Positions 1 to 6,278 of a stretch of DNA of 21,805 bases are shown here, one piece after another. Each line of letters opens with the position of its first letter. Positions within the stretch are counted from its first letter, which is position 1. The translations under genes were made by a program, and so were the position numbers. The notes beneath the pieces are model-generated. The model had not been told where the DNA came from and ran no database searches. It was given only the letters and a program-made list of their open reading frames with translations. Origin of the DNA: Nevskia sp043781855 (GTDB lineage Bacteria > Pseudomonadota > Gammaproteobacteria > Nevskiales > Nevskiaceae); the NCBI GenBank assembly GCA_043781855.1, contig JAYWBB010000016.1, positions 1 through 21,805 of the forward strand, in the 5' to 3' direction.

Positions 1-139
1 GTCGGCGAACGGGTCCATGCCGCAGCTCGCTTGCCACGAATACGCGCTGCTCAAAGGCGAACTCGATGGTGTCGAAACCGACACGCAGCCGATTCCGAAC
101 ATCAACCCGCAATTCGGCGGGCTGATCCCGTATAAATAA
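1..139 (+). CDS. 3' end of an unrecognised protein (partial)
   Basis: An open frame enters the window from the left and ends at TAA 137-139, giving 45 residues that finish ...NPQFGGLIPYK. No family can be named from this tail. It lies 49 nt upstream of the carotenoid-oxygenase gene on the same strand with no terminator between them, so it may be the upstream member of the same operon. The start lies outside the window. Confidence 0.55.
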   Translation, partial: SANGSMPQLACHEYALLKGELDGVETDTQPIPNINPQFGGLIPYK

Positions 140-188
140 GGCGACTGCCGCATGACCCCGGCATCCGCTTTTTCTTTGGAGACGAGTG

Positions 189-1670
189 ATGAAAGCGAGG
201 CTGGTCAATCGCGTGGCATCGACCATCGACCGCAGCGATCACCCCTACCTCAATGGCGCTTGGACGCCGATGACCGAGGAGTGGGATGCCGATGATCTCG
301 ACGTTGTCGAAGGTGCGATTCCGCGCGATCTCGATGGCGTGTATCTCCGCAATTCCGAGAACCCGGTGCACGCGCCGCTGGGCCGCTATCACCCTTTCGA
401 TGGCGATGGCCTGCTGCATGCGCTGCACTTCCACGAGGGTCGTGCCTCGTATCGCAACCGCTTCATCCGCACGGAGGGTTTCGTCGCGGAAGCGCAAGCC
501 GGCCGAGCGCTCTGGTCCGGAATTGCCGAAGCACCGACACGCTCCGAGCGGCGTGGCTGGGGCGCGCATGGCGCGCTCAAGGATTCGTCGAGCACCGATG
601 TCGTCGTGCATCGCGGCCGCGCGCTGACTTCGTTCTACCAGTGCGGCGGGCTGTACCAGCTCGATCCGGTGACGCTCGAGCAGTTCGGGCCGGCGGCTTG
701 GGACGGCGCATTTCCGAAGGAAGGCGTCTCGGCGCATTCCAAATTCGATGCGGCGACCGGCGAGCTGCTGTTCTTCAACTACTCGAAGCGGCCGCCGTAC
801 ATGCACTGCGGCGCGATCGGCGCCGATGGGGTTTTGAAGGACTACCGGCCCGTGTCGCTGCCCGGTCCGCGCCTGCCGCACGACATGGCGTTCACGAAGC
901 GTTTCATCATCCTCAATGACCTGCCGCTGTTCTGGGACGCGGGGCTGCTCGCACGCGACATCCACGCAGCGCGCATGCACGACCTGCCGTCGCGTTTCGC
1001 GCTGGTGCCGCGCGCGGGTGGTGACCTGCGCTGGTTCGAGGCCAGTCCGACCTATGTGCTGCATTGGGTGAATGCCTTCGAGGATGGCGACGAGGTCGTG
1101 CTCGACGGCTATCGCCAGCGCGATCCCATGCTGCCACCGCTGGCCGGCGCGCCGAAGAAGTATGCGCAAATGATGGCCTATCTCGATCTGGATTCGATGC
1201 GCCCGCAGCTCTGGCGCTGGCGCTTCAACCTTGCGACGGGCGAGACGCGCGAAGGCCTGCTCGACGAGCGCGTCTGGGAATTCGGCAGTATCAACCGCGC
1301 GCGGGCCAGCCTGCCGTATCGCCATGTCTACAATATGCTCGGCGAGCCGGGCTGGTTCCTTTTCAAGGGCATAACCAAATTCGATACGCTGAGCGGCCGT
1401 AGCGAAACTGTCCACTTCGGAAATGGAGTGTTCGGCAGTGAGGCTCCATTCGCGGCGCGCCGCGGCGTTCGCAGCGAGGACGACGGCTACGTGTTGAGTT
1501 ACGTCACCGACCTCAATCGCGATTGCTCCGAATGCTGGATCTATGCCGCGCAGGATTTCGTCAACGGGCCCATCGCGAAATTACACTTGCCGGCGCGTAT
1601 CCCCAGCGGCACCCATGCTTGCTGGACGCCGGCCGATCAACTTCACACAGGAACGGAAACAATTGCATGA
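189..1670 (+). CDS. carotenoid oxygenase family protein (non-haem Fe(II) dioxygenase)
   Basis: Predicted 493-residue soluble enzyme of the carotenoid/lignostilbene cleavage oxygenase family, which splits a C=C bond of carotenoid, apocarotenoid or stilbene substrates with O2. The four iron-ligand histidines are visible: about H183 (SAHSKFD), H231 (LPHDMAF), H292 (VLHWVNAFEDGDE) and H476 (SGTHACW). The family N-terminal signature appears as GVYLRNSENP followed by YHPFDGDGLLHAL. Length matches the family, and there is no signal peptide. ATG 189 is preferred over GTG 186 because GGAG at 178-181 lies 7 nt before it. The stop overlaps the next gene as ATGA, so the FAH-family hydrolase is probably translationally coupled and may handle a downstream product. 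Substrate class cannot be decided from sequence: a conserved Lys (about 131) resembles the stilbene-cleaving branch, but this is weak. Confidence 0.93.
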   Translation: MKARLVNRVASTIDRSDHPYLNGAWTPMTEEWDADDLDVVEGAIPRDLDGVYLRNSENPVHAPLGRYHPFDGDGLLHALHFHEGRASYRNRFIRTEGFVAEAQAGRALWSGIAEAPTRSERRGWGAHGALKDSSSTDVVVHRGRALTSFYQCGGLYQLDPVTLEQFGPAAWDGAFPKEGVSAHSKFDAATGELLFFNYSKRPPYMHCGAIGADGVLKDYRPVSLPGPRLPHDMAFTKRFIILNDLPLFWDAGLLARDIHAARMHDLPSRFALVPRAGGDLRWFEASPTYVLHWVNAFEDGDEVVLDGYRQRDPMLPPLAGAPKKYAQMMAYLDLDSMRPQLWRWRFNLATGETREGLLDERVWEFGSINRARASLPYRHVYNMLGEPGWFLFKGITKFDTLSGRSETVHFGNGVFGSEAPFAARRGVRSEDDGYVLSYVTDLNRDCSECWIYAAQDFVNGPIAKLHLPARIPSGTHACWTPADQLHTGTETIA

Positions 1671-2293
1671 AGACCAATCGCATCTTCTGTATCGGCAAGA
1701 ATTACGCAGATCACGTCGCCGAACTGAGTCACCTGGGCTATGCTGCCGACGGCGACTGCGTGGTCTTCATGAAGCCGGCAAGTTGCATCGTGCCGCTGGG
1801 CGAAACCATTCCGCTACCGAAGGGCAGCGGCGAGATCCACCACGAAGCCGAACTCGTCGTGATGCTGACCGGCGGTGGCGCGAATATCGAGATCGACGAG
1901 GCGCTGGAGAATGTGGCCGCCGTCACGCTCGGCCTCGATCTGACGCTGCGCGATCTTCAGACGCAGCTCAAGAACAAGGGCAAGCCGTGGGAACTCGCAA
2001 AGGCTTTCGATGGCGCCGCACCGCTCGGCGACTGGAAGCCGTTTCTAGAACAGGACTTGCAGGCGCTGGAGTTCACGCTGCACGTCAACGGCCAGTTGCG
2101 CCAGCACGGCTTCACGAAAGAGATGCTGTATCCGGTTGCGCAGCAGATCAGCATTCTCAGCCGCACCTGGGCGCTGGCGCCCGGCGACATCATCTATACC
2201 GGTACGCCGAAAGGTGTCGCCGCGCTGCAACCTGGTGATCATTGTGTGCTGGAGAGCGCGACTATCGGCCGCTTCGACTGGCAATGCGTTTGA
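1667..2293 (+). CDS. fumarylacetoacetate hydrolase (FAH) family protein, acylpyruvase-like
   Basis: A 208-residue single-domain FAH-family enzyme, close in size to the YcgM/acylpyruvase group. Members hydrolyse or decarboxylate beta-diketo or acylpyruvate intermediates of aromatic breakdown using a divalent metal. The opening IFCIGKNYADHVAEL is the family N-terminal signature. The acidic metal ligands appear as EIHHEAELVV and later GLDLTLRDLQ, and the C-terminal DIIYTGTPKGVAALQPGD is the typical family ending. ATG 1667 overlaps the stop of the oxygenase gene by 4 nt (ATGA), so this start is well supported; a longer in-frame extension from 1523 would run deep into the oxygenase and is not credible. 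The pairing with a cleavage oxygenase suggests a short catabolic route (inference). Confidence 0.92.
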   Translation: MKTNRIFCIGKNYADHVAELSHLGYAADGDCVVFMKPASCIVPLGETIPLPKGSGEIHHEAELVVMLTGGGANIEIDEALENVAAVTLGLDLTLRDLQTQLKNKGKPWELAKAFDGAAPLGDWKPFLEQDLQALEFTLHVNGQLRQHGFTKEMLYPVAQQISILSRTWALAPGDIIYTGTPKGVAALQPGDHCVLESATIGRFDWQCV

Positions 2294-2458
2294 CCGCAAT
2301 CGAATCGCGGTTTGGAACTCGACCCGCTGCGCTTCAAGCGAGCTCGTTCCTCCGATAACGCGCCCAAACCCCATGGCCTCTTCCAGCGGCTCGCCTGGAT
2401 GGCTGGTGGTGAGGATTAAATAATGACAATTCGAGCCCGTCATTTCGACTTGCGTTGT

Positions 2459-3106
2459 TCACGAACAAGTTTTGTCACACGGAACCTGTACTCGACTTTC
2501 GATCGCGTTGGTCAAGGCGTTAATCGTTACGTCGAAACAACCGGAGGGTGACCTGACACGTCTGACCAGTCGAACGCCTTCCTTGATCCAACGTTGGCAC
2601 ATCACCGATTCATCGGCTCCCTCGCCTAACTGAGCCAGCCTTATTGGGCTTGACTCGTTCGCGTAGGCCGTGGAAGGAAAATAGATTTTGCCCAACGTCA
2701 GTTTTTCGTTGCCGTCGAAAACGACCCATCGCATTTTTGCCGCCGATGTATCGGGGTTGCTGGTCAGCAGCACATCACCGGATTTGCAAATCCTGAGACT
2801 GAGCTTGGTTTTGTCGAACTTGCTCGTGACAAACTGCCGCTGAGCTTCGTCCACACAATCCATGTTGCGGCGCCACATCTTGGAAATCTCCCGCTCTGAC
2901 CTGGTGACTTCGTAAGGCAGGTCCGCGACGATATTTTCAACGATGTTTTCGAGCATTTTGTAATACACCGGAACAGCTCCAATGACTGCAATGGCCAACG
3001 CTGGATACTTTAGAAGGGTGAGCCACGTCCCTTCGTTGCTTGTTGATGGGAATTTCCGCGTATTCTCGACGACAGTCTCGTTTGTGTTTAATGGAATGTT
3101 CGACAC
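2459..3106 (-). CDS. hypothetical membrane-anchored protein
   Basis: A 215-residue protein I do not recognise. Start is GTG at 3104-3106, with a strong SD (AAGGAG) 7 nt upstream on the minus strand. A single hydrophobic segment at about residues 28-48 (YPALAIAVIGAVPVYY) follows a short polar N-terminus, so it is likely a one-pass protein with most of its mass C-terminal to the membrane. Six cysteines (NMDCVD, RICKSG, VMCQRW, SGCFD, PCDKTC) lie in that part and could form disulphides if it is periplasmic. The DNA is visibly AT-richer than the flanking enzyme genes, which fits accessory or recently acquired DNA. It faces the FAH-family gene convergently and lies downstream of the REP-like pair. 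Confidence 0.7.
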   Translation of the reverse strand: MSNIPLNTNETVVENTRKFPSTSNEGTWLTLLKYPALAIAVIGAVPVYYKMLENIVENIVADLPYEVTRSEREISKMWRRNMDCVDEAQRQFVTSKFDKTKLSLRICKSGDVLLTSNPDTSAAKMRWVVFDGNEKLTLGKIYFPSTAYANESSPIRLAQLGEGADESVMCQRWIKEGVRLVRRVRSPSGCFDVTINALTNAIESRVQVPCDKTCS

Positions 3107-3137
3107 GTAAGTTCTCCTTAGGGAAACTCTGAAAAAG

Positions 3138-3238
3138 CCCTCTTCCTCAGAGAGAGGGTTGGGTAAGGAACTTTCAAATTAGAGTCAGTCTTCGATTGAA
3201 AGTCCCTCATCCCTGCCCTTCTCCTGGAGGGAGAAGGG
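3138..3238. repeat. REP-like inverted-repeat pair, copy A
   Basis: Two facing elements, 3138-3178 and 3196-3238, are separated by 17 nt. The inner ends are complementary (CTTTCAA and TTGAAAG) and the outer parts carry GGGTT/CCCTCATCCC-type tracts. The right element contains a hairpin: CCCTTCTCC and GGAGAAGGG around a 5-nt loop. The right element matches copy B (8542-8584) at 41 of 43 positions. It lies between two minus-strand genes. The layout is that of REP/BIME-type intergenic palindromes; no REP-associated transposase is in the window. Confidence 0.8.
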
Positions 3239-3330
3239 TCCTGACAAATCTGGGACAATTATGGACAAAGCGATGATCGTGAAACCGGCAGGTGCCGAAG
3301 TGGTCGATATCGGCGCCTGTCGGAACACGG

Positions 3331-3891
3331 CTACTTTGATTCAGTGAGTACGGTCTGAAACGCAGGCGACTGCTCGTCGTCGAGACACTCGCCCCGCGTG
3401 CCGTTCCGGGTGAGAGTGCTGATAACGCCGGCGTCCGAGTTCCGGCAGGCGACCCAATACATCTCCTCGGCCGAAGAGGCCAGATTCTCGATCCGCAGCG
3501 CAGCACCCGGTTCGATCCGATGCGATTCCATCTTGCGATGGCCAACCGCCGCACAGGCGCCCGCGCTGGTCTGGCTGCCGTCGGAGCAATACGACACCGC
3601 GACCGGATAGGCGCAGCCATTGATCAACGCGGGCATGTTGCCATTCGCGGCAACGCGCCGGGTTCCCAGACTCAGGCAATCGCTGGCCACCAGGCTCGGC
3701 TGATGCGCGTAACGCACTTGCTTTACGGCCGCTGGGTTCGTGCGATAGCCGACCAGTGTGCCGTCCGCCAGTTCCGTGAGTCTGGCGCCATCTGCTGCTT
3801 CACGCGTGTCGCTCCAAGCCGGCCCGATAACGCCAAGGGCTGCCACCACGCCCACCATCACTCGTATTGCATACAGTCTTGAATGTTTCAT
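3331..3891 (-). CDS. secreted cysteine-containing hypothetical protein
   Basis: A 186-residue protein with a clear Sec signal peptide: basic MKHSR start, a hydrophobic stretch at about 9-24 (VMVGVVAALGVIGPAW) and a likely cut just after WS at about residue 27. The mature part is small and polar, with cysteines at SDC, NGC, SYC, GAC, VAC and GEC, an even number consistent with disulphides in the periplasm or outside the cell. The NGCAYPVAVSYC stretch resembles small exported domains of unknown function; I cannot name the family. ATG 3889-3891 has GGAG 7 nt upstream. It is transcribed away from the kinase regulator gene, sharing the 439-nt control region between them, which suggests (but does not show) a regulatory link. 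Confidence 0.75.
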   Translation of the reverse strand: MKHSRLYAIRVMVGVVAALGVIGPAWSDTREAADGARLTELADGTLVGYRTNPAAVKQVRYAHQPSLVASDCLSLGTRRVAANGNMPALINGCAYPVAVSYCSDGSQTSAGACAAVGHRKMESHRIEPGAALRIENLASSAEEMYWVACRNSDAGVISTLTRNGTRGECLDDEQSPAFQTVLTESK

Positions 3892-3975
3892 GTTGGTTCT
3901 CCGCTTGTATCCTGGTCAGTAAATCGAAGCGCAGTAGTGCGCAGGGCAACAGTCGCCCACTGCGCGCCCGCAGTC

Positions 3976-4019
3976 CTGACAAATTCCGGAGAACTCGCTG
4001 ATAAATTTCTGACGAATTG
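3976..4019 (+). repeat. three imperfect 11-bp repeats in helical phase
   Basis: Units CTGACAAATTC (3976), CTGATAAATTT (3998) and CTGACGAATTG (4009) share CTGAYRAATT. The starts are 22 and 11 nt apart, so all lie in an 11-bp register; a fourth partial CTGAT begins at 4020, again in phase. Such spacing would put the copies on one face of the helix, as for a protein that binds co-operatively. The units are short and imperfect, so chance is possible. Confidence 0.4.
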
Positions 4020-4036
4020 CTGATCGCGCCGGCACG

Positions 4037-4052
4037 CGTGAACCCGTTCACA
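4037..4052. promoter_or_regulatory. candidate CRP/Vfr/Clp-type site, distal
   Basis: The sequence CGTGA-ACCCGT-TCACA matches the CRP-family consensus TGTGA-N6-TCACA at 9 of 10 half-site bases, and contains the perfect palindrome GTGAAC-CC-GTTCAC at 4038-4051. It lies about 150 nt upstream of the secreted-protein ATG and about 280 nt upstream of the kinase-gene ATG. The regulator identity is inferred from consensus only. Confidence 0.55.
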
Positions 4053-4253
4053 GACGCCGCCTCCGGGGAAAACACGTTGGTCGCCCCGAAGACGGCATTC
4101 ATGCTTCCCAATCGCGGTTTCATCGGTATTCGCGCGAAGACGCCGTCACTTTGCGCCGATGCTTAGCGAGCAGAGACATGCATTCACCGCGAAGAATCTG
4201 CGCGCAATTTGTTTGCGAAGATCGACCAACACAATACTCATCGGTCCCGCAAC

Positions 4254-4269
4254 TGTGAACCACTTCACA
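4254..4269. promoter_or_regulatory. candidate CRP/Vfr/Clp-type site, proximal to the kinase gene
   Basis: TGTGA-ACCACT-TCACA matches all ten half-site bases of the CRP-family consensus. Its centre is about 69 nt upstream of ATG 4331. An AT-rich stretch at 4269-4275 and TAATCTAAA at 4292-4300 offer possible -10 elements; with the latter the site would sit near -41 to -46, where CRP-family activators often act. A further inverted pair, TTCAC (4264-4268) and GTGAA (4276-4280), partly shares this site. The promoter itself cannot be fixed from sequence. Confidence 0.6.
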
Positions 4270-4330
4270 TATATAGTGAACGCGGCGGGAGTAATCTAAA
4301 TTTGGGCGAGACGGCGGGAGTTGCGCAGTC

Positions 4331-5086
4331 ATGCAAACGGTGACGCCAGTGCAATCGGACCAAACGATAGCGGGCACAGTCTGCCAACGCTGGTTTGTCG
4401 GTCGCGCCGTCCTCGACGAACGCAGTCTCGAACTCACACTCGACGGCAGCGTGGTGCACCTGGACCGCAAGTCGCTGGAAGTGCTGCGGCATCTGCTGCA
4501 TCACGCCGGCGAAGTGGTGACCAAGGAAGAACTCGAACAGGCGGTGTGGCCCGGCCGCATTCTCAGTGAAACGGTGCTGACCAAGTGTGTCAGCCGCATT
4601 CGCGAAATCCTCAAGGACGATGCCCAGGCGCTGATCAAGACCGTGCACGGCTACGGCTATCGGCTGGTGGCCCCGGTGCGAGTCGAAACGCTTCCTTCGA
4701 AGCCGCCGCTGGCTCTCGACCTCCACGCCGGCGAAACGCCGCCGCTACGTCCGAACTGGGTGCTGGATCGGCACCGGCGGTCGCGGCGAAGCCTGGCTCG
4801 GCCGCCACCTGAAAACTCAGGAACGGCGCGTTTTCAAGTTCGCACTCGACGTGCAAGCACTGACTTCGCTGAAACGCGAGATCACGCTGTTCCGTCTCCT
4901 GCACGAAACCCTGGGCGATTCCGCGGCCATCGTCGCGCTGCTGGACTGGAATCTGGAGCAGGCGCCGTACTTCATCGAGTCCGAACATATCGACGGCGGC
5001 AACCTCGCCGATTGGGCAGAGGCGCAAGGCGGTCTGTCACAGGTGCCGCTGGCGACGCGGCTGGAACTGATGGCGCAGGTCGCTGA
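4331..5086 (+). CDS. fragment 1: OmpR/CadC-type winged-helix DNA-binding domain
   Basis: Residues about 22-114 form a complete Trans_reg_C winged helix, as in CadC, ToxR and OmpR-family regulators. The wing and recognition-helix signatures are visible: HLDRKSLEVLRHLLHHAGEV, then VWPGR, TKCVSRIREILKDD and KTVHGYGYRLVAP. After about residue 146 (PNWVLD) the frame leaves the kinase reading frame, so the remaining roughly 105 residues, rich in Arg and Pro, are an out-of-frame tail to TAG 5084-5086. If expressed as is, this would be a soluble DNA-binding protein with no sensor or kinase part. The intact parent protein would be expected to bind DNA from the cytoplasmic side of the membrane. Confidence 0.6.
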   Translation: MQTVTPVQSDQTIAGTVCQRWFVGRAVLDERSLELTLDGSVVHLDRKSLEVLRHLLHHAGEVVTKEELEQAVWPGRILSETVLTKCVSRIREILKDDAQALIKTVHGYGYRLVAPVRVETLPSKPPLALDLHAGETPPLRPNWVLDRHRRSRRSLARPPPENSGTARFQVRTRRASTDFAETRDHAVPSPARNPGRFRGHRRAAGLESGAGAVLHRVRTYRRRQPRRLGRGARRSVTGAAGDAAGTDGAGR

Positions 5087-6278
5087 AGCGCTGGCTGCTG
5101 CGCATTCGGTCGGCGTGCTGCACAAGGATATGAAGCCCGCCAACGTGCTGATCGAAAATGTCGCGGCGAATGACGGCGCAGCGCCGCGTTCACGGGTCAA
5201 GCTCTGCGACTTCGGCAGTGGCGGCATGCTGGACCAGGAGCGGTTGACCGCACTGGGCATCACGCGGCTCGGCTTCACGCAGGCTATTGCCGACCGGAGC
5301 ACGAGCGGCACGCCGATGTATCTGGCGCCGGAAGTGCTGGCCGGCCAGCCGTCGACGGTTCGTGCCGACATCTACGCGTTGGGCGTGATGCTTTATCAGT
5401 TGGTGGTCGGCGACTTTCACAAGACGCTGGCGCCCGGCTGGGAACAGGAGGTCGAGGACGAGTTGCTGCGTGAAGACATCGCGCTCGCCGCTGCGGGTGA
5501 CACCGTGCGGCGGCTGGCCGACGCCGCCACCTTCGCGCAGCGCCTGCGCAATTTGGAGTCGCGCCGGCGGCAGCGCTTGGAGGAGCGACAGGCTAAAGAA
5601 GCCGCTGCGCAGGCGCTCCGCGAAATCGAACGCGCCCGACAGGAGAGCGAGCGTCTGCGTGCGCGGCGTACGGGCATGCGCATCGCGGTCGCAGTGCTGC
5701 TCGCCGGCCTGGTTGTCAGCTCGGCGCTGTTCGTCGACGCGCAGCGCGAGCGCAAGCATGCGGAGACCGAAGCGGTCCATGCGAAAGCCGTCAGCGATTT
5801 TCTCAACAGTGACGTGCTGAGCGTGATCAGCTCAGGCGACCACCCGGTCAAGGATCTGACTGTCAAGCAGCTTCTTGACGCGGCTTCGCAGCAGGTCGAG
5901 AAGCGCTTTGCCAGTCAGCCGGATGTGGCGATTGATATCGACTATTCGCTCGGCATGTCCTATTACCGACTCGAACATTTACGCGAAGCTGAGCAGTTGC
6001 TGGATCGCGCTCTTATGGTCGCCGAGCGTCGGAAGGAGTTCCCCGATGAAAAAGCGATGCGGCTGGTCGGCAATCTCATGTGGATTAAGAACGACATGGG
6101 CTCGCTGCCTCAGACAATTGCCCATTACGAGCAGATTCTGGAATTGGGCAAGCAGCATCTCGGAACGACGAACCGCAGTGTTCTCGAACTGACCGAGCAG
6201 TTGGCCGGAGGCCACATTGCGCTCGGGCAATGGAAGCAAGGCGCTCAAGAGTATCGGCAAGTACTCCGCGACCGGTAA
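4851..6278 (+). CDS. fragment 2: Ser/Thr kinase - transmembrane - TPR part
   Basis: Numbered from GTG 4851, which is probably an internal Val codon, the catalytic elements are: alpha-C Glu about 10 (LKREITLF), catalytic loop H91-K-D93-M-K-P-A-N98, D120-F-G, APE at 159-161 and RADIYALGVM at 172-180. The glycine loop and the ATP-binding Lys (RRVFKFAL) lie just upstream, at 4770-4850, in the same frame but before any good start. Thus the catalytic residues are intact, but the fragment as delimited lacks its nucleotide loop. An Arg/Glu-rich coiled coil (about 232-275) leads to a TM helix at about 276-295, then helical TPR-like repeats. It ends at TAA 6276-6278 in mid-repeat. HKD replaces the more usual HRD, a tolerated variant. 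Confidence 0.6.
   Translation: MQALTSLKREITLFRLLHETLGDSAAIVALLDWNLEQAPYFIESEHIDGGNLADWAEAQGGLSQVPLATRLELMAQVAEALAAAHSVGVLHKDMKPANVLIENVAANDGAAPRSRVKLCDFGSGGMLDQERLTALGITRLGFTQAIADRSTSGTPMYLAPEVLAGQPSTVRADIYALGVMLYQLVVGDFHKTLAPGWEQEVEDELLREDIALAAAGDTVRRLADAATFAQRLRNLESRRRQRLEERQAKEAAAQALREIERARQESERLRARRTGMRIAVAVLLAGLVVSSALFVDAQRERKHAETEAVHAKAVSDFLNSDVLSVISSGDHPVKDLTVKQLLDAASQQVEKRFASQPDVAIDIDYSLGMSYYRLEHLREAEQLLDRALMVAERRKEFPDEKAMRLVGNLMWIKNDMGSLPQTIAHYEQILELGKQHLGTTNRSVLELTEQLAGGHIALGQWKQGAQEYRQVLRDR

Larger units (their letters stand above)
3892..4330. other. 439-nt divergent intergenic regulatory region
   Basis: No convincing gene is seen between the secreted protein (minus strand) and the winged-helix/kinase gene (plus strand). 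Open frames crossing it lack SD sequences and family motifs. The region holds three 11-bp-phased imperfect repeats (3976-4019) and two CRP-type palindromes (4037-4052 and 4254-4269), followed by a further TTCAC-N7-GTGAA arrangement ending at 4280. It is the best candidate in the window for a complex promoter. Confidence 0.65.

Noticed and set aside
102..1415. A 437-codon minus-strand frame opposite the carotenoid oxygenase.
   Set aside because: The plus strand carries all four iron-ligand histidines and family signatures; the antisense frame is composition shadow.
2294..2458. Search for a tRNA, small RNA or gene remnant in the gap between the FAH-family gene and the convergent hypothetical gene.
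   Set aside because: No cloverleaf signature, T-loop motif or terminator could be recognised, and the frames crossing it carry no family motif.
3800..4123. A 107-codon minus-strand frame across the start of the secreted-protein gene and its upstream region.
   Set aside because: No SD and no family likeness; it overlaps the better-supported signal-peptide gene in another frame.
4755..4790. Programmed frameshifting to join the winged helix to the kinase.
   Set aside because: No slippery heptamer or run is present at the junction, and residues expected between D and the glycine loop are missing, which fits a deletion better.
6276..6278. Recoding (readthrough or Sec/Pyl insertion) at the TAA in the kinase gene.
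   Set aside because: TAA is not used for Sec or Pyl, no downstream stem was noticed, and a separate frameshift in the same gene favours decay.
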